Assembly (NCBI RefSeq): GCF_007565055.1
Contig: NC_044567.1
Coordinates: forward strand, 45,869,980-45,933,979
DNA length: 64,000 bases
From: Rhinopithecus roxellana
Taxonomy: Eukaryota > Chordata > Mammalia > Primates > Cercopithecidae
Direction: 5' to 3'
Notes under the pieces: model-generated
Seen by the model: the letters and a program-made list of their open reading frames with translations, nothing else
Told to the model about the DNA's origin: nothing
The model's database searches: none
Translations under genes and position numbers: made by a program
In this document: piece after piece, positions 43,085 through 53,559 of the stretch
Layout of the letters: every line of letters starts with the position of its first letter
Numbering within the stretch: position 1 is the stretch's first letter

Positions 43085-43300
43085 TGAGACAGTTAGCAAT
43101 TTTTGAGCATTTTATTTGTTCCTGGTACTGCGGGGCGCTTTAGAATTATAATCTCACATGACAAACTTTGAAGTGGGTACTATTGTTAGACTCATTTCAC
43201 AGGTGAAAAAGTTTACAACAATTTAATGACTTGCCCAGGATTACACACAGCTAGGAAGTGGTGGAGCCGAGATTTGACCTGAAAATTTGACCTCAAGGCC
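43085..43300 (+). mobile_element. MIR
   Basis: 'catttcacaggtgaaaaag', 'gacttgcccaggattacaca' and 'gctaggaagtggtggagcc' match the MIR core. Confidence 0.7.
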
Positions 43301-43825
43301 TGCAGTGTGCTTTGCCTGGTTCATACCTCCTGTTGCCCAAAGGACCGTGTTTTCAACCATTTCTTCCCCTTTCTAGCCCCAGCAAAAGTTTAAGAAATGA
43401 GTTCCTGACCCCAGGGAGCCAGTCCAAAACTGAAGGAAAAAAGGTAACCTAAGGCAAACTTCCTCTTCAGCCACTTCAAATAAAAGGGGAGATGCCAGAC
43501 AGTGCATGGAGAGTCAAGGCTGGAGAGCCCATTATTATCTCAGGTAAAGGAAAGCAGAGGCCACGAGTGGGCAGAGCGGCCAGACTGTACACAGAGAGCA
43601 CAGAGAGTAGACATGGAAGGAGAGGGCATGGGAGCTGCAGGGGGAGACAGAAGCGGGACAGTGACCAACTGACTCTAGCTATCCCCTGGTGTTACCATTA
43701 ACCCAGAACCACCCTATGGTTCCAATTCCAAGGAACTGTCTATGCTGCCATTCAGGTGCCTAGGTTCCAACAAGATTCTTTTTCTTTTCTCTTTTTTTTC
43801 CCTTGGCATGTGAAGTGAGAAGGAT
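43301..43825. other. Intron 1 stretch, nothing recognised
   Basis: No gene or repeat recognised before the AluJ; includes an A/G-rich 43540-43670 part. Confidence 0.3.
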
Positions 43826-43833
43826 TTTTTTTG

Positions 43834-44130
43834 GTTTTTGTTTTGTGAGGCAGGGTCTTGCAATGTTGCCCAGGCTGGAGTGCAGTGGTCCAATCATAGC
43901 TCACTGCAGCCTCAACCTCTTAGGTTCAGGCAGTTCTCCCACCTCAGCTTCCTGAGTAGCTGGAACCACAAGCACTCACCATCATGCCCAGCTACTTTTT
44001 AAAAACTTTTTTGTAGAGACAGGGGTCTCAATATGTTGCCCAGGCTGGTATTGAATTCCTGGGCTCAAGCAATCCGGCTGCCTTGGACACCCAAAGTGCT
44101 AGAATTACAGGTGTGAGTCACCACACCCTT
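43834..44130 (-). mobile_element. AluJ
   Basis: Antisense dimer, diverged. Confidence 0.88.
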
Positions 44131-44207
44131 TGAAGAAGGGTCTTGACTTTCAGTAAAAAATATGGACAGTCTGGCACTGTTCTAAGTGTTTTACACGTAC
44201 CAACCAA

Positions 44208-44497
44208 TTTTTTTTTTTGAAACGGAGTCTCATGGTCGCCCAGGCTGGAGTGCAATGGTGTGATCTTGGCTCACTGCAACCTCTACCTCCTGGATTCAAG
44301 CAATTCTCCTGCCTCAGCCTCCCAGTAGCTAGGATTACAGGTGCCAGCTACCATGCCAGGCTAATTTTTGTATTTTTAGTAGAGACGGAGTTCTGCCATG
44401 TTGGCCTGGCTGTTCTTGAACTCCTGACCTCAGGTGATCCGCCTGCCTTGGATTCCCAAAGTGCTGGGATTACAGGTTGGAGCCACCATGCCCGGCC
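44208..44497 (-). mobile_element. AluS inserted into a MIR
   Basis: Antisense dimer; MIR text lies on both sides. Confidence 0.9.
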
Positions 44498-44690
44498 CAC
44501 ACACCAACTAATTTAATCCTCACCTAACTCCATGAGGTAGATATTATTATTACTGTCACTTTACAGAGGAGGAAACAGGCTCAGGGAAGGTAAATAACTT
44601 GCTAAGGTCAAACAGTTATTTCAGTGGCAGAGCCAGGGTTTGAATGCATGTAGCCGGTTCTTGAGTCTCTGCTGCATCTACCCCTTTATT
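44498..44690 (+). mobile_element. MIR
   Basis: 'tttacagaggaggaaacaggc', 'cttgctaaggtcaaacag' and 'gcagagccagggtttgaatg' match MIR; its 5' part is 44165-44205. Confidence 0.75.
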
Positions 44691-45073
44691 TGATTTAGCT
44701 GGAGCAGATTCCTTCCAACCCAACAAGCCAGACCACAACATCTCTATTAAACCTTTCACAGGGCTGAGCCTCATCTCCACAAGTAGAACAGAAGCTCATT
44801 AAGGGCAGGAGCCATTTCTACGTGGTACTTGGGTACACATAGAATGAGAGTGAGGCAGCCTCGCACTGAGACGGGTGCCTGAATGAAAGCAGCAGTATTT
44901 TATCTGTGCAGCTCTGAATCTATCACACACACAAAACGACTGTTGTTGCATCGTGAGCATGTGGGGTAACAGTCTGCGGCTGCTTTGTCTCATTCACTAG
45001 CGCTTCTATTACTAAGCGTTGTCTTATCTCCTCACGTTTTACGTATACTAAAATTGTGTAAAATCTTTGGTTG

Positions 45074-45369
45074 GGCCAGGCACGGTGGCTCATGCCTGTA
45101 ATCCCAGGACTTTGGGAGGCTGAGGCGAGTGGATATCCTGAGGTCAGGAGTTCGAGACCAGCCTGGCCCACGTGGTGAAACTGTCTCTACTAAAAATACA
45201 GAAATTATCCGGGTGTGGTGGCGCGTGCCTGTAGTTCCAGCTACTAGGGAGGCTGGGGCAGGAGAATCACTTGAACCCAGGAGGCAGAGGTTACAGTGAG
45301 CTGAGATCGTGCCACTGCACTCCAGCTTGGGCAACAGAGTGAGACTCCAACTCAAAATAAATAAATAAA
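45074..45369 (+). mobile_element. AluS with target-site duplication
   Basis: AAAATCTTTGGTTG flanks both sides. Confidence 0.93.
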
Positions 45370-46894
45370 AATCTTTGGTTGATGGAGAGGCTCTGGAAGA
45401 TACCATAAAAGTGTTGGACTCCATTATTGAAGGGTGGGGCTCTGGGATAACAGACAGAGCCTCTTGTGTGTGTGGAAACAGATGTCGCCTGGCACTGTGC
45501 CCTGCGTTCGTTGTTTACAATGTATAATTATACATATTGCTTTGTTCAGATGTGAAGAGCCAACAGTGATGTTAAGGCTGAAACTCTTGGTAGATGTCTC
45601 CTCTCTCATAGCTCCGCATACAATGCAAGGCAGTGGTCACATACCAGGCTGGCCCCGAGCAGCACATCCTCCTGATGCTGCACTCGCCTCACTAGGGAGC
45701 TGCCTGTTGTTTGCTCCTTTCCCCTCAAAGCTCCAGGTATGTTTCTGAGTATATACGAGGTCACCAAATCCTCGCTGATTTAATGATAAAACGCCAGACG
45801 GAGCAAGGCAGAGCTGGGTTGGCTCAAGGAAAGCTTTTCAGAAGAAGCTGAGGAACAAGGGCTGGAGGGAGAGAAGAGGCGCACAGCTGGTGGCCTGAGG
45901 CAGGCAAGGGGAGGGCACGAGCTGTCCCCTCAGACTCTGCTCCTGCCTTAAATCCCCCTTTAACTATTTCAAATGTATTAGTTTCCCCAGCTTCAAAAGC
46001 TTTCCGAAGGTGCTGCCTAACGCTTCAGCATCTCCCTAGCACATGGCATGCACTGGTGCTGAACAGTTATGGGATACAGTGCCGTGGTCCTTCTACCTGC
46101 ACCACGGACTCTGCTCCCTAGAACTGACCAGGGGAGAACCAGGCACACACCAGCCTTAAGCCGTTGCTTCTTTGCTCTGCTGACCCTCAAGGGGCTCCCT
46201 GGACTCCTCCCACAGCTCCTACCTGGAGAAAAAACTAGGGGCAAAAGTGAACCCACTCCTGCTCTCACGGTGCAGCCTGGGGCCCAGTATCAACGGACAT
46301 TTTCCTCTCCTTTCCTCAAAACTAAAAAGTCCTTTCAGTGTAGTAGTAGGACAGAGATTAGATTAGAAACAAAAGGTTTGATTATTTCCCAAGAGAAAAT
46401 GCAAGCGTTTATGCATAAACTGTTTCCAGAATGCTGTCCGGTTGGGAGGCTGGGACACGAACTGAAGCTCAGAGCCTAGGAAGCGTAAGCCAAGGCTGTG
46501 GGGCAAGGAAAAGGAGAGAAGGAGAAACCCCATCAGTCCCTCACAATCAGCATGTGGAAATCCAGAAATGCAGGAGAGGCCTGGAGTCATAGTAGAATCC
46601 AGGATGAAAGGGGTGGATGACAGAATGAGCAAAAGGAGGCAAGCACCGGAGGCTTGGGGTCACATTTCTTGGAAGTGGCCTGGAGCTGGCGGATGAGAAC
46701 TCTGGCTGCCAGTCCTCATTCCACTAACAATAGCTCCTCTAATGACATGCCCCTTCCCTTTGTACCCGCTCCAAATGGGGAAAGTAATTCCTGCGGTGTT
46801 GGCTTTGCACATAGATGAAACCCTCTGAGGAGTAAAGGTTTATTTAAGTACTTTAGCAAATGCAAACTGTTATTATCAATATTAGCCAGCATCT
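45370..46894. other. 1.5-kb Alu-free stretch of intron 1
   Basis: No recognisable gene or repeat. It is the longest stretch of intron 1 without an Alu apart from the minisatellite and pseudogene areas. Confidence 0.3.
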
Positions 46895-47176
46895 TTATTT
46901 TATTTATTTATTTTTTGGAGATGGAGTTTCGCTCTTGTCACCCAGGCTAGAGTGCAATGGCAAACTCTCGGCTCACGGCAACCTCCGCCTCCCAGGTTCA
47001 AGCGATTCTCCTGCCTCAGCCTCCTGAGTAGCTGGGATTACAGGCGTGCGCAACCATACCTGGCTAATTTTTGTATTTTTAGTAGAGACAGGATTTCGCC
47101 ATGTTGGCCAGGCTGGTCTCGAACTCCTGACCTCACGTGATCCACCCGCCTCAGCCTCCCACAATGCTGGGATTAC
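46895..47176 (-). mobile_element. AluS lacking its head
   Basis: Antisense dimer that stops at 'gctgggattaca' without the terminal 'ggcgtgagcc' block. Confidence 0.9.
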
Positions 47177-48020
47177 ATAGCCAAGGTCTTTATTAAGTGC
47201 CTGTCAAATAATGCTCCTGATTTATAAGCGCCCCCGGCTCTACCTTCTGGGTGATCAGACACCAACATGGAGAGAAGAGAATTAACATCCTGAGGAGTCA
47301 CATATGCTAAAATATAAAGAGTAAGATTGTGAGGAAACTGCAGGGGAAGCAGGTAGGTTAGGAAAAGGTATCCTCACTTTTCTGCTGACCGATGAGTCTT
47401 ATAATTCTTGAATTTCAGTGCTGGAAAGGTCCATTAAACATTCCAGGAGATTCTAGGGAGCTTCCAGAATGGTAGAAGAACTGGAACCATAAAGCCTGGG
47501 GAAGGGATGGAAGTCCTTGGGAAAGAAGCACTAAACAGCCCAGTGGAGACAAGGAAGGATTGGTCTCTCTTGTGCTTCGAGCCCAGCAATGATTCTTCAC
47601 TCAGATATGCCCCGGCAGGTCTTGCTGCTGGAGCCAGTGCTGTTCCCAGACCCAGGCAAGGTGCCATCCTACCCCGACAGGAAACAGGGCAGGAGGTGGG
47701 GCTGCCCTGGTGCCTGGTGTTGGGACGGGCCGGGGGGGAATCCTGGGTGTTGCGAGGACAAGACAGAGTCAGCTAGCTGTGAGGCTGGGGGAGGAGAAGA
47801 CTTCTCTAGTCTGGGAGAGACCCCTCCTTTCCTAGCTCCTTGTACTTCCAAAAAGGCAGGCTTCCTCCTGTTACTAACCATACCAGGACTGACTACACAG
47901 GAGCCAGAAAGACTCAGAGAAACCTGTGACAGAGAAAAACAGAAGGGGGAAGGGAGAGAAGAGAATGTCAGAGGACACTAGGGAAAGAGAATGGGAACTT
48001 GTGGTCTAAAGAGGGAACCA
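47177..48020. other. Intron 1 stretch, nothing recognised
   Basis: No gene or repeat assigned. Confidence 0.3.
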
Positions 48021-48236
48021 AGTCTGGCCAACATGGTGAAACCCTGTCTCTATTACAAATACAAAAACTAACCAGGCATGGTAGTGTACGCCTGTAATCC
48101 CAGCGATTCAGGAGGGTGAGGCATGAGAATCACTTGAGACTGGAAGACAGAGGTTGCAGTGAGCCGAGACTGCGCCATTGCACTCCAGCCTGGGTGACAG
48201 AGCAAGATCTTATCTCAAAAGAAAAAAAAAAAATTA
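48021..48236 (+). mobile_element. 5'-truncated Alu
   Basis: Begins at 'tctggccaacatggtg' and runs to an A-tail. Confidence 0.88.
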
Positions 48237-48599
48237 AATTTAAATTAAAAAAAAAAGAGGGAATCAACAAGAGCTGGCAGAACAGAATAAAGTCTCAAGC
48301 CAAATAACTCCCTCGCCTTGGAAGAGCAAGGCTGCCAGGGTCTTGGAGCCTCTGTTTATCGGGTACCAGTTCAGAGGTCAGTGAGCCTGAGCTGGCCCGG
48401 GAGGCCCTCCCTCCCTCCCAGAGGAGAACAATAGGCCTGTTTTCCTGAGCTCTTCCTGTAATCCAGAAGGCCCACACAGAGGAAGAGGGGGCAAAGGCAG
48501 TGGCTATACCCAGTGGGGGAGGGGGTATTTAGCCTCCCATAAATTCATTAGCTCCCTTAAAGACACCCCAAAACACCAACAATCTAAGTGTTAACATAG

Positions 48600-49017
48600 T
48601 GATGATTTGTTTTTCTAAGACCACCAGAGCGGGTACAAAAGAACCAGCGAGTAGGCAAGTGTAGGAGCAAAACTGCAAGTTTATTTTGGTCACCTAAGGT
48701 GTGGGGAAGAGGTCTGTCGGCCTCCGGCAAAGAAGGCCGACAGAGCCCCCCGGTTGGGCTCTCGGAAAACAAATCAAGTGACTGCTATGCAAATGAAGCT
48801 TTACAACCTATCCCTTAGCCCCAGTACCACCAGATTACTAACCCTAAACCCCATCTGTAGGAGATATTCTGAAGCCACCGCAGGGGAGGGGATAAGGGCC
48901 TGAGAGACAAGGGGCAGATGGGGTTTCCCCAACAATTTAAGTTCCACAAGGATACAGTACTGGTGGAGATATGGAAGGAGGGGCAAGTATTCTGACAGAA
49001 GGGTGGTGTCTTAGGCA
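48600..49017 (-). mobile_element. LTR-like segment, unclassified
   Basis: On the minus strand it has a stem-loop (48743-48714) followed about 35 bases later by AATAAACTTGCAG (about 48688-48676) and a short U5-like tail. This layout resembles the R/U5 region of gamma-type retroviral LTRs. I could not find clear ends or target duplications, so both borders are guesses. No retroviral coding sequence is seen. Confidence 0.35.
48714..48743. other. Stem-loop, 10-bp perfect stem
   Basis: CTGTCGGCCT (48714-48723) pairs with AGGCCGACAG (48734-48743) around a 10-base loop. A second GAGCCC/GGGCTC pair follows at about 48744-48762. Confidence 0.8.
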
Positions 49018-49115
49018 TCCTTCAATTAGATAGGAGTAGCTAAAGGCTGTGTGTGTGTGTGTGTGTGCATAAGAAAAGAAATAGGAGGGTATGTGTGTAA
49101 GAGAAAGAGCATCTT

Positions 49116-49421
49116 GGCCGGGCGTGGTGGCTCACGCCTGTAATCCCAGCACTTTGGGAGGCCAAGGCTGGCGGATTTGCCTGAGCTCAGGAGTTCGAGA
49201 CCACCCTGGGCAACATGGTGAAACCCTATCTCTACTAAAAATACAAAAAATTAGCTGGGCATGGTGGTGTGTACCTGTAGTTCCAGCTACTCGGGAGGCT
49301 GAGACATGAGAATGGCTTGAGCCTCGGAGGCAGAGGTTGAAGTGAGCAGAGACCGTACCATTACACTCCAGCTTGGGCTACAGAGTGAGACTTTCTCTCA
49401 AAAAAAAAAGAAAGAAAAAAG
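49116..49421 (+). mobile_element. AluS
   Basis: Sense dimer with short flanking repeats (AGCATCTT), immediately before the ATP6V0C pseudogene. Confidence 0.92.
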
Positions 49422-49500
49422 AAAAGCATCTTTGCTGCCACCAGTCTACTATCTTTACACTCACCCTCTGCCATGCCCATCCTTGTCCCCCTCCCCACTC

Positions 49501-50463
49501 ACAGACACCTCCAACAACAGCGCCGAGTATGCTTTGTGGGTTTTCACCATCTTGGGTGCTATGGCCACCATGGTCTCCAGTAGCCTGGGTGCTGCCTATG
49601 GCATGGCCAACAATGGCACCAGCATCGTGGCCATGTCTGACATGTGGCCAGAGCTGATCATGAAGTCCATCATCCCAGTGGTCATGACTGGTATCATCAC
49701 CATCTATGGCCTAGTGGCGGCTGTCCCCACTGCCAGCTCCCTGAATGATGACATCAGCCTCTACAGCAGTTTCCTCCAGCTGAGCGCTGGCCTGAGTGGC
49801 CTGGCAGCTGGCTTTGCCATCATCGTCGTGGGAGACACTAGCAAGTGGGGCACTACCCAGCAGCCCTAACTATGTGTGGGCATGACACTGATCCTCATCT
49901 TTGCCAAGGTGCTCATCCTCTCCACAAAGCAGCCCCTCTCAAAACCCACCAGTCACAGAAGACGATGTAAAGAGCACCCCTCCTCGTTCCGGAACAAACA
50001 GCCTGACATGCCTGTGCCGGGCAGCTGGCCCTCAGGAGTTGGTCTTCTAAGTGTACGGTGTCCTAGAGCTCGTCGTCTGTTGGCTAGGCCTTGCCCCCTC
50101 CTGCCCTATGCTGTGGACACCTGAGCCTATTCATCACCCATCCAGGTCTCCGACCAGTGAGGACTCAGGCCCCTGGATGCCCCACCTGTCTCCCTTGAGT
50201 GCTCTATGTATAAGGATGAATTAGAATGAATTAGTCATTCTCTCTTCACTGGACATTTATAAAGCTTTGGCCTGTCCATGACCCTGCGGAGCAGCCCTTG
50301 TCTCCCAATTCTCTCGTAACCTTCAGGTAGAGTGTCACCTCACGGAGGTTCCCATTGCTGAGCCTCCTGGGACAGGACCATCCTCTCCAGCCCAGGCTAA
50401 CAGGCCCAGTGCGGAGGCTGTGTGTGATAAAGTTCTCAGATGTCGGGGGAGGAAAAAAAAAAG
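49501..50463 (+). pseudogene. ATP6V0C: ATP6V0C processed pseudogene
   Basis: Intronless copy of the V-ATPase proteolipid subunit c message. Recognisable parts are AEYALWVFTILGAMA, LGAAYG, IMKSIIPVVMTGIITIYG, SLNDDISLYSSFLQL and SGLAAGFAI. Lesions: the start codon position (49501) reads ACA, about 12 nt are missing after LSAGL, a TAA at 49867-49869 follows QQP, about 27 nt are lost before LILSTK, and the normal stop position reads CAG. A long 3' UTR-like region, a GATAAAG signal and an A-rich run at 50453-50463 mark it as reverse-transcribed. It sits just after an Alu. Not expected to make a proteolipid subunit. Confidence 0.9.
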
Positions 50464-50910
50464 AGAGATTGTGTGTACGAAAGAGAGAAAATGGAGTGGC
50501 TGTGCGAGCTGGAGATAGGGAAGTGGCTGGAAAAGTCTGATAAGATCACCTCCTCCTTCCTACCTAAGCAGAGATACCGGACACAGCCCCCCAAGGACCC
50601 AAAGGGTAAGTAGAGAGCCAGATGCCTGCCTTTCTCAATGGGAGGTGGCCCTCGCAGGCCTGAAGAAGTCTCCATTTACCCCAGAGCCAGCTAGGAAGCA
50701 GGTAGGTAGCACCATCCCCAAGCACCCAGGTGCCTGGGATGAACGGCAGGCCCAAAGCCAAACCATGAGATAGATTAAATGTTCCTATGGCAAGAGGAGG
50801 AGCAGGGGTCACCAGCATCTCGTCACTGAGCAAATGAAAGGAAGAGAGAAGATAGACTGGTACCCTCATCAATTTCCTACTGTCCATGACATACCATCAT
50901 CAACTGGACT

Positions 50911-51105
50911 TTTTTTTTTTGGAGACAGAGTCTCGCTTTTGTTGCCCAGGCTGGAGTGCAACGGTGTGATCTTGGCTCACTGCAACCTCTGTCTACCAGG
51001 TTCAAGTGATCCTCCTGCCTCAACCTCCTGAGTAGCTGGGATTACAGGTGACTGCTACCATGTCTGGCTGATTTTTTTGTATTTTTAGTAGAGACGGAGT
51101 TTCTT
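50911..51105 (-). mobile_element. Older Alu, part 1 (interrupted)
   Basis: Antisense Alu that breaks at 'gagacggagtttc' and resumes at 51416. Confidence 0.9.
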
Positions 51106-51415
51106 TTTTTTTTTTTTTTTTTTTTGAGACGGAGTCTTGCTCTGTCGCCCAGGCTGGAGTGCAGTGGTGCAATCTTGGCTCACAGCAACCTCGGCCTCCC
51201 AGGTTCACGCCATTATTCTGCCTCAGCCGCCTGAGTAGCTGGGACTACAGGCGCCTGCCACCATGCCCGGCTGATTTTTTGTATTTTCAGTAGAGACTGG
51301 GTTTCACTGTGTTCACTGTGTTATCCAGGATGGTCTTGATCTCCTGACCTCATGATCCACCTGCCTTGGCCTCCCAAAGTGCTGGGATTACAGGCGTGAG
51401 CCACCGTGCCTGGCC
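51106..51415 (-). mobile_element. Younger AluY nested in an older Alu
   Basis: Complete antisense dimer splitting the host Alu. It carries a duplicated 'gtgttcact'. Confidence 0.92.
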
Positions 51416-51531
51416 AAGACGGGGTTTCACCGTCTTGGCCAGGCTGGTCTTGAACTCCTGACCTCAGGTGATCCACCCGCCTTGGCCTCCCAAAGTGCTG
51501 GGATTACAGGTGTGAGCCACTGTGCCTGGAC
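51416..51531 (-). mobile_element. Older Alu, part 2
   Basis: Resumes 'aagacggggtttcaccg' and ends 'gtgcctgg'. Confidence 0.9.
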
Positions 51532-51815
51532 TTTTTTTTTTTTTTTAAGACAGGAGTGTGGTGGCACAATCTCAGCTCACTGCCACCTCCCCTTCTAGGT
51601 TCAAGTGATTCTCCTACCTCAGCTTCCTAAGTATAGTAAGAGCTGGGACTATAGGTGCTCGCCACCATGCCCAGCTAATTTTTTGTATTTTTAGTAGAGA
51701 TGGGGTTTCACCATGTTGGCCAGGCTGGTCTCAAATTGCTGACCTCAAGCGATCTGCCCGCCTGGGACTCCCAAAGTGCTGGAACTATAGGAGGGAGCCA
51801 CTGCTGCCCAGCCTG
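51532..51815 (-). mobile_element. AluS, internally shortened
   Basis: Antisense dimer missing the 'tcgcccaggctgg' block after the T-tract. Confidence 0.88.
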
Positions 51816-53122
51816 GACTTTTTAATGAAGCCTTCAAAGAAAAACTCCTTTTCTCAGCTTTCCTTACTCTCTGAAACAGACTCTCCACTGCTAACTGTGC
51901 CTCTCACGCTGTGGAACTCAACCGCATCTTTTCATTCTGATTCCACAATGTGAAGTACTTGTCCTCTGTTTATTGATGGCTACCCGTGTTGTGAAGTGTT
52001 TTTATGGGAATGAAGCACAGGAGGGGAGGAAATCAGGCCAGTTCTATAAGTAGAAGGAAGGCAAAGAAACCAGGAAAAATATTTATGTGACGGGAGGAAG
52101 GGCAGTTTATAAATCACTCATGGATCTCTATGCCAGAGGGACGTGTGAGACACACGCATGCACATACGCACTGACTTGCAGGTACATGCAGAGGCAGCAA
52201 CAAGTCAGGACATGACACATACGTGAATACAGATACCATTCTCATCAGAAACCAGTCAGAGCAGAGGGGCCCTGCCTGGAGCAAGGACACTGGAACTAAT
52301 TCCCCTCCTCCTCCTCTCACAGGCTGATTTTGCTGCCTCCACGTCTAGGTTCCCCACAGATCTGGTTGCCTCAGACAGGGGCCCTGGGCTGGTGGCTGGA
52401 CCCAGCCTGGAGGTCTTCACAGATGGAGGCCTACAGGAGGTGGCAGCTGACACCTGGAGGGAGCTGGATGAAAGCAGGCAGTGTGGAGTAGAGAAAGCCA
52501 GGTGGTGGGGGAGGGAGGGAGGGAGAAGAAGGGACCAGATTCAAGCAGCCTTGCGCTGGTTCTAAAATGGCCACAGCAAGGCAACGGACAGATGGTCCCT
52601 TTCTGATGCTGAGCTGGGGAAGTGGGGAAAGGGAAAAGGAAAAAATAAACACCATCACAGTCAAAAATTTAAAAATAAACTGAAAAACCTAAAAAATAAA
52701 CAGCTTGCTTCTGAGGTTCCGTCTGCCTCCAGAACCTTCTAAGGGAAAATACAGAACTGCAGGCCTGGGAGAGCAGCCCCAGCCTCGGGTGTGAAGATGG
52801 CTGGAGGTCATTCTAGCCATCCCCTGTCCCCAGTTGGAGTATCTTGCAAAGTCTTCCGGGCAGCGGAGGTGGTATCTCGCCTTTACCTCCCCAGCACTTC
52901 TTCCCAAGTCTCACTGTAGGTAAGCAAGGCCATGGCTTTTCAAATGTCAGAGCTGTTTGATTCTGTCTCCTTCCCAAGAGTCAGTTTCTGTCCAACATCA
53001 GTAGAATCAAGTTCATCCTCTCACAGTTGCTGCCCCTCCTGCCACCACCCAACTGCCCAGACTTTACAGTTCACAGGGCACTTTCACAGCCATGACTGCA
53101 TCTGCACTTAAACCCGCAGGGG
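51816..53122. other. 1.3-kb stretch without recognised elements
   Basis: Unique-looking sequence; no gene assigned. Confidence 0.3.
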
Positions 53123-53423
53123 GGCCGGGCGCGATGGCTCGAGCCTGTAATCCCAGCACTTTGGGAGGCTGACAAGGGCGGATCACGAGGTCAGGAGATC
53201 AAGACCATCCTGGCTAATACAGTGAAACCCCGTCTCTACTAAAAAATACAAAAAACTAGCCGGGCGAGGTGGCGGGCGCCTGTAGTCCCAGCTACTCAGG
53301 AGGCTGAGGCAGGAGAATGGCGTAAACCCGGGAAGCGGAGCTTGCAGTGAGCTGAGATCCGGCCACTGCACTCCAGCCTGGGCGACAGAGCGAGACCCCG
53401 TCTCAAAAAAAAAAAAAAAAAAT
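53123..53423 (+). mobile_element. Young AluY, Old World monkey type
   Basis: 'actagccgggcgaggtgg', 'gcgtaaaccc' and 'gagatccggccac' are present. It lies just before the C-rich minisatellite. Confidence 0.93.
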
Positions 53424-53559
53424 CCCGCAGGGAAGCTGGGCAGGAATGACTACCACAGAGAACAGATGAGAAAGCCAGGGCTCTAACAAGTGAAATGTTT
53501 GTCAAGGTGAAGCAAGAGCTCAAGTTTGCATGGCCTTCCGATGGCACACAGCAACCACA

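Noticed and set aside
48714..48762. Two adjacent hairpins as a small structured RNA gene
   Set aside because: No polymerase III boxes or known family recognised; an LTR R-region explanation fits better.
49342..49869. ATP6V0C-like 175-codon open frame as a functional gene
   Set aside because: The frame starts inside an Alu, the native start is lost, two internal deletions are present and it stops before the last helix.
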